From positions 160,121,622 through 160,185,621 of the forward strand of contig CM019824.1 in NCBI GenBank assembly GCA_009763385.1: a stretch of DNA of 64,000 bases, in the 5' to 3' direction. This document shows, in pieces, positions 11,614 to 23,377 of the stretch. Every line of letters begins with the position of its first letter. Positions within the stretch are counted from its first letter, which is position 1. This DNA comes from Coix lacryma-jobi var. lacryma-jobi. Taxonomy: Eukaryota > Streptophyta > Magnoliopsida > Poales > Poaceae. Position numbers and translations under genes: made by a program. A model generated the notes under the pieces. The model ran no database searches, was not told where the DNA came from, and was given only the letters and a program-made list of their open reading frames with translations.

Positions 11614-14161
11614 TGAAGGGTCGAGATGGCGGACTAGAGGGGGGGGGTGAATAGTCCTTTCTAAAATTAATCGCACCGGCTAACCGAAACAAATGCGGAA
11701 TTAAAACTATCGGTCTAGCCAAGACTACACCCCTCTACTTATACTCTATGACACCTTATAAAAGATCCTAAACAATGCAAATAAGGTGTCGGGCTAGCTA
11801 GAGCTCACCTAAACAATTCTAGCTTGCAAGGTTACACAAACCTAAGCAACTAGTACTCAATCAACCGGGGAGCTCCTACACATGCCACTAAGCAAAAGCA
11901 CAAAGCCTAAGCTCACTAGCAATGCTCAATAACAAGGCTACACAAGCCAAATTAGAGAGCTCAACTTAGCTACACAAACTAAGCAATGTGACTAGCAAGA
12001 CTACAAGTCAACTAGTCACTCATGGGATCAACTTCTATGCTACACAAGCAAGGAAGGTAACTAGCAAGCTACACAGGCTAACTAATCATAAGAGCAACTA
12101 CACTAGCACATGTATATGAACAAGTAAATACAAGCTAGTGAAAGGAGTTTGCAAACCACCGAGAAGATGAATACGAAGTTGACACGGTGGTTTTTCTCCC
12201 GAGGTTCACTTGGTTGCCACCAAGCTAGTCCCCGTTGTGTCGACCACACACTTTGGTAGTTCGGCGGCTAATAGGCACCACACCTAGCTCGACACTCGAG
12301 CGCCGCAAGAACTCACCCACAAGTGAGGGTAACTCAATGACACGCTCTACTAGAGTTGCTCTTCGCGATCCCCGCGGGGCGAGCACAATGCCCCTCACAA
12401 TCCTTCTCCGGAGCCACGCACAATCTTCACGCGGGCTTCACGACGGAGACTCGATCACCAAGCCGTCTAGGAGGTGGCAACCTCCAAGAGTAATAAGCAC
12501 CACCGGCTTGCAACTCGAACACCTAGTGCCACTCGATGCAATCTCTCAAAGCAACGCACTAGAATCGCTCACTCGCAATAGATTCGCACACTAGCAAGCA
12601 CAAGCGAGTTAGAGGGCTCCCAGGCACATCCACACAAGCCACCAAGGCTTTGGAGTGCTCCGGCAGCCGGCCCAAAGCCGGCCCCAACGACTATATATAG
12701 AGGGGAGCGGCCAACTAGCCGTTTCCCCTTTTCTGCGCTTCGGTCGGTAGTACCGACCCCCCTGGGCGGTAGTACCGACAGCTTCACTTATAGCCGTTAC
12801 ACACGGCGCGTTGACTAAAACGTACAACCGACTCCTGGTCGGTACCTCCGACGGTCGGTAGTACCGGCCCTATGGCGGTACTACCGCCAGGCCAAAACTG
12901 GCCACTTCCAGAGAGCCTCCAAAACTTCCTTCAAACCTTGGTACTACCGACCCCCTGGTCGGTACTACCGAGCCCGGTACTACCGAGCCCGGTACTACCG
13001 GCCCTATGGCGGTACTACCGGTAGGCCAAAATCAGCTCAACACAGAGAGCTTCTCACAAAGGGACTTGGTCCCTCGGAAACTACCGCCCAAAGGTCGGTA
13101 CCTCCGAGGTCGGTGGTACCGAGGTTATGGCGGTACCACCGCCAGACCATTTTCAAATCTACACAGAGAGCCTCGCGAAACCCTTTAGGGCCACGGTACC
13201 ACCGACCCCTGGTCGGTACCACCGCCGGCGGTAGTACCGAGGTTATGGCGGTACTACCGCCAGGCCAAATCGGACTCAACACAGAGAGCATTGCAAACAG
13301 CCCCCTTGGGCGGTACTACCGACCCCTTGGGCGGTACTACCGACCACACACAGAAAACATTGTTTTCTTCTCTTTGTTGATCCAAATCAACTCCAACAAC
13401 TTCTCCTTTGCAAATGTGCCAACACCACCAAGTGTACAACAACATGTGCATGTGTGTTAGCATTTTCACAATCATTTTCAAAGAATTTTCACTTGCTCTC
13501 ACCACGCCACTCGATCCTAGCAACATCGCAATGTTAGATCACTCAAGTGGCACTAGATGACCGATATGCAAACAAGTTTGCTCCTCTTGATAGTACGGCC
13601 ATCTATCCTAAACCCGGTCATATTCTTCTCTACACACCTATGACCGGTGAAATGAAATGCCCTACAAGTATACCTTTGCCTTGCGCATTCCATTCCATCT
13701 CCTCCGGTGTTGATGCAACACATGCACCAACCTCTTCATCAAATGATATGATCCACTTCATATCATCACATGGCCTCCATGGTCCATCGATCTTGACATC
13801 ACTTGCTCTTTACCATCGCTTCGGTCCTTCGGCGCCAAGTCTTGCTTAAGCCTCCCGACACTCGGTACCAACGGCTTCAAAGCCTCAACTTGCCCTTCAC
13901 CTTCGCAACCAGTCCATCAAGCCAAGGCTTGCCTTGATCTTCACCATCTTAGCCACATGACCACATGTCATGTTTCATGTGCATTAAGCTCCTTCTTCAC
14001 ATGTGTGAGCCTTGCAACATCCTCCAAGCCATTTCACCTCTATGGCATATGTTGCTCACACATGATCACCTATGGACTAATCACCTGTGTAATTCACTTC
14101 AAACACATATTAGTCCACCTAAGTTGTCACTCAATTACCAAAACCAAACTAGGACCTTTCA
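11614..14161 (-). mobile_element. Solo LTR, SIRE-type Copia, inserted in another LTR
   Basis: The LTR is 2548 bp. In element orientation it starts TGAAAGGTCCTAG at 14161 and ends in ...CCCTTCA at 11614. A perfect 5-bp target duplication GCATC flanks it (11609-11613 and 14162-14166). No internal domain, PBS or PPT is attached, so it is a solo LTR left by LTR-LTR recombination. A TATATATA box on the minus strand is at 12692-12699. The short open frames in it are not genes. Confidence 0.92.
12741..13343 (-). repeat. Array of CGGTAGTACCG-type palindromes upstream of the LTR TATA box
   Basis: About twenty copies of CGGTAGTACCG / CGGTACTACCG / CGGTACCACCG and close variants lie in 600 bp, separated by short phrases (for example CCCTATGG and AACACAGAGAGC). 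Most copies are near-perfect inverted repeats of 10-12 bp. In element orientation the array begins about 42 bp upstream of the TATA box at 12692-12699. Confidence 0.9.
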
Positions 14162-14506
14162 GCATCGGAGGCTCCAATGCCCACCCCGACTTAGGGTTTG
14201 GTCTGGTGCGTGGCATCAGAGGTTCCGATGGTGTCACATCAGATGCTCTGGTGTCACTGTTCACTTGGGAGTGAACTTTGGGAGGCATCGGACGCTGGCA
14301 TCGGACGCTGAGGGCCAGCGTCCGATGGCCGTCCAGAGAGGATCCAGAGAGGTACAAATGGCATCGGACGCGTCCGATGCAGGGGCATCGGATGCTGCCT
14401 AGCGTCCGATGCTCCTTTAACACGTCTGACAGGCTGGTACAGTCGACCGTTGGTCGAGGTCATCGACGCGTCCGATGCCAGGCATCGGAGCGTCCGATGC
14501 CCCCGC
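14162..14506 (+). repeat. Array of GCATCGGACGC-type words upstream of the LTR TATA box
   Basis: Both orientations (GCATCGGACGC and GCGTCCGATGC) recur, for example near 14285, 14297, 14359, 14386, 14401, 14468 and 14490. The array ends about 45 bp upstream of the TATA box at 14551-14558. The 5-bp target duplication of the nested solo LTR (GCATC) is itself part of this word. Confidence 0.85.
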
Positions 14507-15273
14507 AGAGTGCCTGTCTTGTGCTGTTTTTGGATGGCCGGTTGGGGGAGTATATATACTCCACCTCCTCATCCATTTCAGTTGTTCTTGCCACTTCCAT
14601 CAGCTGAGAAACACATTGTGAGTGTGAGTGAGTGCAAGAGCCCTAATGAGGTTAAGTGATTTGCTAATTGTGAGAATTAGACACCTCATAGTGAGAATTG
14701 AGTAGCAAGTGTGCATCCATCCATCTCTTTGGCCTTGTGTTGGTCAAGTGAGAGTTCTAGCTTGTTACTCTTGGTGATCGGCATCACTTAGACGGCTTGG
14801 TGGCGATCGGAGAGCTTGGTGATCATCCGGAGGCATTGTGGATGACCCAAGCCAAGTTGTGACCGGTAGCGAGCGATTCACCGGGCCGGAGTGGCGAAGA
14901 ATCAGCTCATAGTGAGCACTTGATCCTTGCGCGGATCAAGGGGGAGCGATACCCTTGCGCGGGTGCTCCAACGAGGACTAGGGGGTGTGCCGACACCTCG
15001 ATACCTCGGCAAAAAGATCGTCGAGTCATCTCTACTCTCTTTATTACGCATTTACCTTTGAGCAATTCAATTCCGCATTTACTTGTTGTTCAATCATATT
15101 GAATTGTCATGCTAGAGTAGAAATGGTTTAGCAATTGTCTTTTGTGCGGTCAATTCTTGTAATTCACACTTCTAGGCACTAGGGGGTTAATTGGGCTTGA
15201 TAGGTTTTAATTCTTGCAAGAAGTTTTAGAAAAGCCCAATTCACCCCCCCTCTTGGGCATCTTGATCATTTCA
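14162..15273 (+). mobile_element. Right part of a SIRE-type LTR in plus orientation
   Basis: It ends with the inverse of the usual SIRE signature (AATTCACCCCCCCTCT, then CATCTTGATCATTTCA at 15273). A TATATATA box is at 14551-14558. Upstream of it, 14162-14506 holds at least ten CGTCCGATGC / GCATCGGACGC words. The solo LTR at 11614-14161 interrupts it; its left portion lies before 11609. The 5' boundary and any internal region were not found, so it is either solo or truncated. Confidence 0.8.
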
Positions 15274-16667
15274 CATTTATGCTACAAGTGACTTCTGCTG
15301 ATTTGTACGACTAGTTTTTTTTTAGAGAAAAATACTATTTTACAGATGATTTATACAAATTAAAACCAGCAGAGTAGCTCAAATGATCAGAGCCACTCCA
15401 AGTCCAAATACTAAAGAGGACCTAGAAGCCCTCACCAACAATACACCTTTTGGCTAGATTGTTATACTCCGAGATGATTGTACTAATAGAAGAACTCTTA
15501 TATTTCAAAGTAGTGCTTTTTTACATCTCTTATGGTTCAAGTTTACTATTTTTACATCTCTTGATGCACTTTATTTGAGATATTATACTTTTAATCTTAA
15601 ATTTACCTCTATGTATATGTACTTTGTTCCCATAAAAACAGTTACTATAAGATTCATGTTAGTCAAATTTTCTTAAACTTAACTAGATTTGTATAAAATA
15701 TCTATAAATCTAATAACGTTAATTCCTACTAGATATTTCTCTTGTTATTAAGGTGTCCACATCATTCTCCACTAAGTGATCCTACCAAATAATCTATCTC
15801 TTCATGCAAGTTATCCACATTATTCTCCACTAAGTCCATGTCATCATGTTCTATCTCTTCATGTAAGGTGTCACATCATTCTCCACTAAGTCCATGTCAT
15901 CATCACTCTTCATGTGCATTAATTAAAAAATATTTGTGACATCTCTATTACGTGAAATACTTTAATTAATTTATTTACATACAAGTCATTTGCATATGCT
16001 ATTGTTTCATCACATATTCTTCTATAAATTAATCAAATATTTTATTATTTTTTCTTCGGTTAGCTTACCGATTTTTTATTAGATATGATACCATAGATAA
16101 CATGTCAGTCTAATTTTATATAGTAATATTACATATATAATATATATATATTTTAAAAAAATTTGCGACAACGCGCGGGGTATACTTCTACTTAACAATA
16201 TTTATAAGTCTATTATAAAAATAAACTCAACAATCTGTCTAATGATATTAATTATATACTAAAAACATTAATATGTTCTTATATATATTTGGTCAAAGTC
16301 AGAAAAAATGACTTATTGGTAAGTGGAAATTGGGAGTGTAGCTTTATATTATATCACTTGATTAGGCATATTATATTATATTAGATAAAAATGTAAAACC
16401 AGGATCAAATAGAAAAAATGAATTTTTAATATGGAGTGACTCTTTCTTCACCGTTTAAAAAATTTAAATATATATACCCACCATATAAACCCTCAGCTCG
16501 CCCCTGATTAGACATTGCGTTATTAGAAATGAAAACGAGGATCGAATGGAAACGGAATCCTTTTCATTCAAGCCAAAAAAAGACACGTCGTCTAGCAGCC
16601 CCCGTGGTGCGAGAGAGACTCATGCAATATACCCTCTGCGGCTCGAGGCTTCATACAATTCTAGCGA
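15274..16667. other. AT-rich, gene-free; short tandem repeat and MITE remnants
   Basis: There is no coding frame. About 15750-15905 holds roughly three copies of a 56-59 bp unit containing ATTCTCCACTAAGT (starting at 15763, 15822 and 15878). 15600-15700 and 16270-16345 resemble decayed Stowaway ends but without matched terminal repeats. A GCGACAACGCGCGGGG phrase near 16163 is typical of the ends of some grass DNA elements; I could not delimit one. Confidence 0.5.
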
Positions 16668-16675
16668 CTCTACGC

Positions 16676-18688
16676 TAAGCCTGGGCGTTCGGGTTACCTG
16701 CAAAGTTCGGGTTGGGTAGTTCGGGTTTTGGAAACTTCGGGTAATAGAAACTGTTACCCGATTAGAGCACCGAAAAAGGATTACCCGCAACTTCGGGTTC
16801 GGGTTCGGGTATACCTAATATACCCGAAATATATGAAATCGCAGTTGACAGTCAAACATCACAAAATTTTGCATAGTTTTAGACAGAACAATTGATAATT
16901 GATAGTGATAAGTTGAAATTTTGTACCGCAGGTCATCATAATCATCAAGTCATCAACCAGTAAGTAACCATACATCCATACATGATACTTAATAGTTTAA
17001 TAGACCGTGCAAATGAAAGTGCAAACCAGTACCACGACCCACGATCACACTCTGACACAGAGTCACAAAGAAACAGAGTAATAGACACAGGTCTTGAACC
17101 TGAACATTTCACAAATCGACAAGATAGAAAGGCACAAGCACAAATGCAACATATCAAGGCATCAAGCCTGCTGCAGTGCTGCCTGTCCTCCTCCTCCATA
17201 CTCCAGTGACAGTACTACAGTCCTCCATAGTCCATAGTCCATGTTGTGCAAATAAAAATTGATGGTTTAAAATTTAAATCTGGGCATAGCTGCATATTTG
17301 AGAAGCATACTGAAAACTCCATTCACACTTGGCAATTGACATACACATACCTCTAAGTATTGGGCTGAGCCGTAGTAGAGGTTTGAACATTGCTGCTTGG
17401 TGTCTGTGACTGTGACTTGGAGGTTCCGGTAATCACAGGTGGCTCCTCATTCTTTTTTTCTTTACCTCCATATTCTTCTATCCACTCTGTAAATGCACAC
17501 ACAATTAAATATTTAATTTTTAATATTATACATAGTAAATGCGCAAAATGGAAGCAAGGAAATATCAAATATGATACCTTTTTCTATTATTGTCAATACA
17601 TTAGACTTAAATAAACTTAAGACTTAACAGATTACAAAATACATTTGAACATATTGCCCAAAATCCATTTTTGAGCAAACTTGTGATTCCCCTTAGTTAC
17701 AGCATCTTCTCAACTTGAATATATAAATAAAACTTAACACTTAATAGATTACAGAATACAGATGCACTTAAGAGTTAAGATCATTTTGAATCGATAAGTC
17801 ACAAATCAATTTCAATAGATAATTAACAGTCAGCATCAGTGCATCACCATATTACCAATTAACTCACAGAGTCACAGATCAATACAAAGGGGAATAGGGT
17901 TAGGGATTAGGGAATGCATACATTGCACGACGATTCCAATGTGGCGGCCATCCTTCAATCTTCACGTCGCCCGGCGCTGCTGTCCAGTCTCTGACGTGAC
18001 GAGGTCGACGACGGCCGGTGGAGACGTGGAGTAACGTCTCGTTGAGCTCGGGAGTTGGGAGAGGGAGAGGGCGGCGCAGAGTGGGCAGGTGAGTGAGAGA
18101 GGACCGACGACCCGACGTGGAGCCTCTGAGTCACGATGGCGACCGGCGACCCGGCGTGGAGCCTGGAACCTCTGAGTCACGACGGTGACTCCGACTCCGT
18201 TGTCCGCTCCGTTGTGAGTCCCGTCACGCGGTCGCGGCACCGTCGAGTCATCGACGTCGACCTTCCGCACCTGCAGTTCCGCCTTCGCACAGGACGCTGG
18301 AGGCTGGATGCGGCCACTCCCGCCGGCCGCCGCCCGCGCGAGTCTGGATGAGGATGAGTGGAGAGGGGTGACAGCTAGGTTTTGGAGAGTCACGAGCGTC
18401 CAAGCCAGATGAAGAGTCACCGTGTAGTTAGCTGGGCTTGCTGGCTTGGGCCGCACCTACGCCTGGCGGCCTCGGTGGAGGACTGGAGGTGGACTACTGG
18501 AGTCTGGACTGGCCTATTATGGGTAGTTCGGGTACCGGGTGCAGCTACCCGAATTACCCAACAAAAGTTCGGGTAATTAGATTCAATATCCGATATAAGC
18601 TTCGGGTACTGCGGGTTTGAGTTTTTCGGGTCCGAGTCCGGGTATTTCTGGTTCGGGTATCGGGTAACGGGTAATGTGCCCAAGCTTA
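16676..18688 (-). mobile_element. Internally deleted hAT element (2.0 kb)
   Basis: The inverted ends are TAAGCCTGGGC (16676) and GCCCAAGCTTA (ending 18688), matching 10 of 11 when one is reverse-complemented. They are flanked by a perfect 8-bp target duplication CTCTACGC (16668-16675 and 18689-18696), which is diagnostic of hAT. Both ends are packed with CGGGT/ACCCG words (16687-16815 and 18520-18672), the usual hAT subterminal transposase-binding repeats. Inside, a GC-rich stretch (about 17950-18450) and one possible exon on the minus strand (about 17360-17490, Gln/Ser/Thr-rich) look like the 5' part of a transposase gene. No BED finger, catalytic core or hATC domain remains, so it is non-autonomous. 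Confidence 0.88.
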
Positions 18689-18696
18689 CTCTACGC

Positions 18697-19486
18697 CTAG
18701 GATCTCGTTCTAGATTGATTCATCTCAGAATGAAACGTTTTCTTATACAGGTTAGAGTATGTACAACCCACAGACGACTTGTTGTCTGTATGATGATGCC
18801 ACGTGATATATAAACGACTAAATAGACAACATGTACAATGCCTTGTCTGTTAGCCTGTCTTCTGTTCATTTAATGCTTGTGTGGAGCTCTGATCAAGTGT
18901 GAATATTATTTATATAAACCATTGTGATGCTTATTGACACAAATAGATCAAGCAAAGAATAAAATAATCATAGTTACAGTATTTTTAGACTATATATTAA
19001 TATATTAATGTATTTATAAATAATATAATACAGAGCATATATAATATTTTTTAGTGAGTAAGACAACTTAATACAGACATTTCAGATCGATACTTAGCAA
19101 TGACATCAAAAAATATAACCATCTGGATTTCTTATGCATCTAGATAATATAACAAACAAACCAGAGTTACCGATGCATTTTGATCAAAGTAATTGTGTCT
19201 AGTATAACAACCATACAAAAGTGCAAGTAGATTTGCCTAACTGACGATTCAGAGATTGTGCAATATTCAGAGATTACCATGCGATCTAATAATAAACAAC
19301 GCAGGCACCTAAACACACAGTAACGAACAATGGAATGCACAACTAATCGGTGAAAACATCATCGCCGAACCGACCACCTCCGGCGCTCCTCCTTGTCGAG
19401 ATTGCCAGCACGGGAGTCCAACATCATGTCCTGGACGGTGAGGTTCGTGGAATGCTACTCCCAGTAGCTCTTTTGTGCCTGTCTCC
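18697..19486. other. No gene recognised
   Basis: AT-rich to about 19300, then mixed composition up to the solo LTR. A phrase AGAGTATGTAC at 18754 is loosely mirrored by GTACGTGCCCT at 20898, but no target duplication supports an element. Confidence 0.4.
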
Positions 19487-20529
19487 TGTAACGTAACGGC
19501 CCTAATCCCATGGCCCACTGACCACCGTCAACCACTGACAGTCGATCCGTACAGCCAAGAGATTACGACCTGTTCCGCTACTGGGCTACATCAGTGCCCG
19601 TTGTCCGCAGGATCATCTCACAATTCAGTTACAATCTCTTTAACATTTTGACAAATAACATCGGAGTAAATAGCGGAAGACTTAGATAACAATAGTTTTA
19701 CAAACCAGGGTTCAACATAAAATTTAAATGAAGTTATTACAGACCATAGTTCAAATAGATAGAGTTGGCAGAGTAGCATATGACAACAACTTAAAGATAC
19801 ATCACCCAGCCCGAGGGTGAATAATCACTCATCGGCCTCATCGGCCTCCTCCTGAACAACAGTCACACAGCAGGGTCCAAGGCATACTGAGGAATCTGCC
19901 ATACCTGCAACATGGGTAATAAAACCCTAAGTACAAAGGTACTCAACAAGACTTACCCGACTAAAGAAAAAGGGAGAAGACTCAGGAATGAAGGCTTAGG
20001 GTAGTCAAGGTAAGGCTTAAGCAAGATCAAGTATTTTGCAGAAAAGCATTTTTGTAAATCTTATTTTATTTTGAAAGATTCAGTATTCCTCAATTCTTCA
20101 TCATTCATGATTCATTTTATATTTCAAAACATTCCTAGTTGAGAACCACTCTCCGTTGAGAGTCAATGGAACAAGTCTCCATAACCGAGGAGCAACGTTA
20201 ATCCGGATAAATAATACTCAGCTGAGGATCCCTACCCACACTGCATATGTAGCACCCAAGCTTGCATATGCCAACTCGTCTTCCACGATTCCTCCATTAT
20301 TGGGCCCGGTCCTACGCCACCCGGAAGTACAGTACACCACTCCAATCCGGGACTCTAACCCACGTGGGTACATGCTACTTCCGCCATCTCTCCACTCCCT
20401 ATTAGAGGTACATCACATAAAATGATACACTAAGCAAATACATACACATGAAATCATGATCAAGATGATTAATGATGCTAATGATGATATGTCAAGTTAA
20501 TTACATGCTTAAACACCAGAGGTGTTACA
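19487..20529 (-). mobile_element. Gypsy solo LTR, internally deleted, inverted relative to the 7-11 kb LTR
   Basis: On the minus strand it starts TGTAACACCTCTGGTG (20529) and ends ...GTTACGTTACA (19487). It is clearly homologous to the two ends of the 4.3-kb LTR at 7049-11379, but only 1043 bp long. The AT-rich front, the GC island and the small open frame are missing. The flanks TCTCC (19482-19486) and GCTCC (20530-20534) match 4 of 5, a likely mutated target duplication. Confidence 0.85.
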
Positions 20530-22408
20530 GCTCCCCTCCATCCCTGCAGCGACGTTCTTGGCTTGGGAGAAGAGGCCGCCGCAGCTGATAGCACCATTGT
20601 CGCAACCAACGAGGACGGAGGATGGTGGAGACAGAAAAGAAAGACAGCACGGAGGATAGATTTGGCGTAAGTATTGCTTCCTGCTTGCGGTTCCGACGCC
20701 GCAAATTGATCTCACGCCGCCGGGAGAAGAGACGGACCCGTACAACGGGGGTTTCGACCGACGACTCAGCATTGGAGCACGAGGCAGAGCTGTCGTCTCA
20801 CGAGACGCCAATCTCACCCTCTCTCCTCATTTACTGCTGATCACGGAGGTTGTTTTTGCAAAATGTGTATCATGCAGACCGCTCGTACAGCTCCGCTGTA
20901 CGTGCCCTACAAAGATTGTGACAACGTGTCACCCGAAGAAAGAAGAGAGCGCAATTCCTTTTTTGTTTTTTACCGAGGAACAAGATCAACGTGTGTCCTG
21001 CCAGCCCACTAGTTCAGCCCATTAAAAACATTCGGCCCTCTCAACTTGCCAGAAAACCCCCCAGTCGAGGCCCTCGTGTGCTGCTGCCTGCTGGCCTAGT
21101 ACCTCGGCCCCCCTCGCGGCCCGAATACGAACAGCGAACCACCTGACAAGGCAGGCGAGGCCTGTTGCTCGCGGAACCGAGCCCACCACCAGCCCAGGTA
21201 AAGCTAATCGGACCCACGGCCGCAGGGCGCCGGAATTCGGAAAGGAGACGAGACGTTGGAGGCACGGAGGATCCAGCTCCCGCCATTGCCGCATCGCCAG
21301 TTCGCCACCGCGGCGCGCCACGCGCCCACGCAGCAGCTACAACTACAAGCCTCCAAGGGCGTGCGTGTGCGTGGCAGGCTGGCAGCGATTTGGCCGGCCT
21401 GTGCCCATCTCGTTCGGCCGGAATCCATCTGGAAATGAACGAACCCAGTGACCCAGTCGCAGCCTCCGTCCGTGCGATGACTGGCCGACGACGCGCGGGC
21501 GTCCGTGACATGCGGATGCGGTGCGCCGCCGAAACTTTTTTTCGGTGATCGACGTCGTGTCGTGTGCGCGGCTATGACTGTAGAGTGCTCGTACTAGTAG
21601 GTCCAGAAGGGGCGGACCCATCTCAGACTATCTGCACTCACGTTCCTCTATTTTCATCCTCTATACTGTCTGGTCATCAAGATCTCTCCTCTATACTCAT
21701 TTCTCCCGCATCCATCCATCCTCTATATCATCCTCTATCTATTATGGGTCTACTTGTCACTTTATCTAAATATATCCATGAGTGATCTAGTTTTGAAGAA
21801 TTAATTGCAACGAATTCAATGGTGCAATTACAATTTAATTTGAGCTTTTAGTTTATGAGTTATAACATTTTTTAGTAGATAAAACAGTGGGGCCCACCAC
21901 TAGTTGCTCAAGTACATGCGCGCGCAGCATCCTCTATGCGTCTGCTAGTTCACTGGATTTGGCGGACGAAGGACCATGGCGTATTGCTCACCGGACATCA
22001 CTCCAGACAAATTTTTCTCTATCTGGTACTGCAGGAGGGTATAGGGTTTTGCGCCGCGGATAGCCTCATCTGAGAGACCCGTGGTCGACCACAGAAACCG
22101 GGGAAACAAAGGACCAGGCCACGCTTTTCCACGGACGTTTTCTTGACGCCTCCGATCCACATCATCATTGGATGATTGATTTTCTTCGTCCAACCAGAGC
22201 CGGGCTGGCAAAGCATTCCGGGACGACCGTGTACTACTACTATCCACTAGTGCTAGTGCTAGTGCTAGTGCTGGTGCTAGCAGTGCCTGTGTCATGTCAT
22301 CCTAGGTTCATAGTTCAGGTATGGTCGTATGGATGGGATGGTTAAAGTTCCTGCGCACTCCTAGCAGAAAGATGCTCTGCGTTTATTAGATACGGAGTAT
22401 GTAACGTA
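20530..22408. other. No gene supported; GC-rich stretch and low-complexity DNA
   Basis: 20530-21560 is GC-rich with overlapping frames on both strands but no recognisable domain or splice structure. About 21640-21780 is a TCCTCTAT-rich pyrimidine run. 22245-22285 is a six-base (GTGCTA)n microsatellite. It could include a dead gene fragment; I cannot name one. Confidence 0.35.
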
Positions 22409-22506
22409 CTCCCTCTGTCCCTATTTAACTGTCGTCCGAAAAACGTGTCTGTGAGACAAACACGGTTTTCTAGATACAGTTATTTAGGGACGGAGGTCGG
22501 AGGGAG
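22409..22506. mobile_element. Stowaway MITE
   Basis: 98 bp, ends CTCCCTCTGTCCC and GGGACGGAGGTCGGAGGGAG, with TA target duplications on both sides (22407-22408 and 22507-22508). The internal CGTGTCTGTGAGACAAACACG-like hairpin is typical of this grass subfamily. Confidence 0.9.
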
Positions 22507-22551
22507 TACTTATGAGCAAATTTGCTTCTACTCCCTCCGTCCAATAAAATA

Positions 22552-22818
22552 CTCCCTCCATTCCAAATTATAAGACGTTCCAAGAATCTTGGAAAGTCAA
22601 AGTTTTTCAACTTTAACCAAAATTATAGAGAAAAATATAAAGATTTATACCATCAAATATACATATTATGGAAATATAACTAATGGAGAATCTAATTGCA
22701 CTTAGTTGATATCATAAATATTATTATCTTATTATATAAATTTGGTCAAAGTTGAAAAACTTTGACTCTCCAAGATTCTTGGAATGTCTTATAATTTGGG
22801 ATGGAGGGATGGAGGGAG
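22552..22818. mobile_element. Stowaway MITE nested in an older Stowaway fragment
   Basis: 267 bp, with long inverted ends (CTCCCTCCATTCCAAATTA mirrored at the right) and TA on both sides (22550-22551 and 22819-22820). A CTCCCTCCGTCC stub at 22531-22549 is the left end of an older element it landed in; the right end of that older element is not recognisable. Confidence 0.9.
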
Positions 22819-22820
22819 TA

Positions 22821-23213
22821 TGTAATTCTCGTTTATTGAGAAGTCAAATAATTAAAACTTTGATTAAAGTTATATAAAAAAGTACTAACATTTTTGATAA
22901 AAAATATACTATTAGATTAGTAATAGAATATAATTTCATAATAATTTTATTTAATGATATAAATACTAATATTTTTTATTATATCTTTGGTCATACTTGA
23001 ATCGATTTGACCAGCATGGATCCCATAATTGCATGTTTCTATGGACAAATGGAGTACACCGATATATATTACAAACATGTTGTCGAACTGCAAATCTGCA
23101 ATGACTTTGAAAATGAAGCAGAAACGAACGGAGTTGATGTTAATGTGGAAAGAATGAAGGTGGCCAGCCCCCTCTTTGGCTCTTGTGCACGGAAACGTGC
23201 AGTCATGTATAGT
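22821..23213. other. AT-rich remainder, no gene
   Basis: The first 180 bp look like the right part of the older Stowaway element. The frames at 22947-23249 and 23007-23228 overlap on opposite strands and have no domain or start context. Confidence 0.4.
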
Positions 23214-23377
23214 CAGGAGCGAATCTAGTCTGATACTCTGATTAGGCACCAGGACCAGTATAAAAAAAAAATACTGTGTTATGATGTTTTATTAGAAACT
23301 ATTACTGAACAAGAACTTAATATATAAATAATTAACTAAAAGTTGTCATCCGATGAAATAATATAGATCCGTCACTG
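23214..23377. mobile_element. Probable hAT-type MITE
   Basis: The ends CAGGAGCGAATCTAG (23214) and TAGATCCGTCACTG (23377) form an imperfect inverted pair with the CAG...CTG termini of hAT elements. The flanks are only partly similar, so the target duplication is weak. Confidence 0.4.

Noticed and set aside
12741..13343. Simple satellite DNA
   Set aside because: The words sit inside an LTR with defined ends and target duplication, and spacing is irregular.
18754..20908. Candidate element bounded by AGAGTATGTAC and GTACGTGCCCT around the inverted Gypsy LTR
   Set aside because: The ends match only 8 of 11 and no target duplication was found.
21022..21548. Frames of up to 156 codons on both strands
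   Set aside because: GC-rich, overlapping, no domain, no splice or promoter context that favours one.
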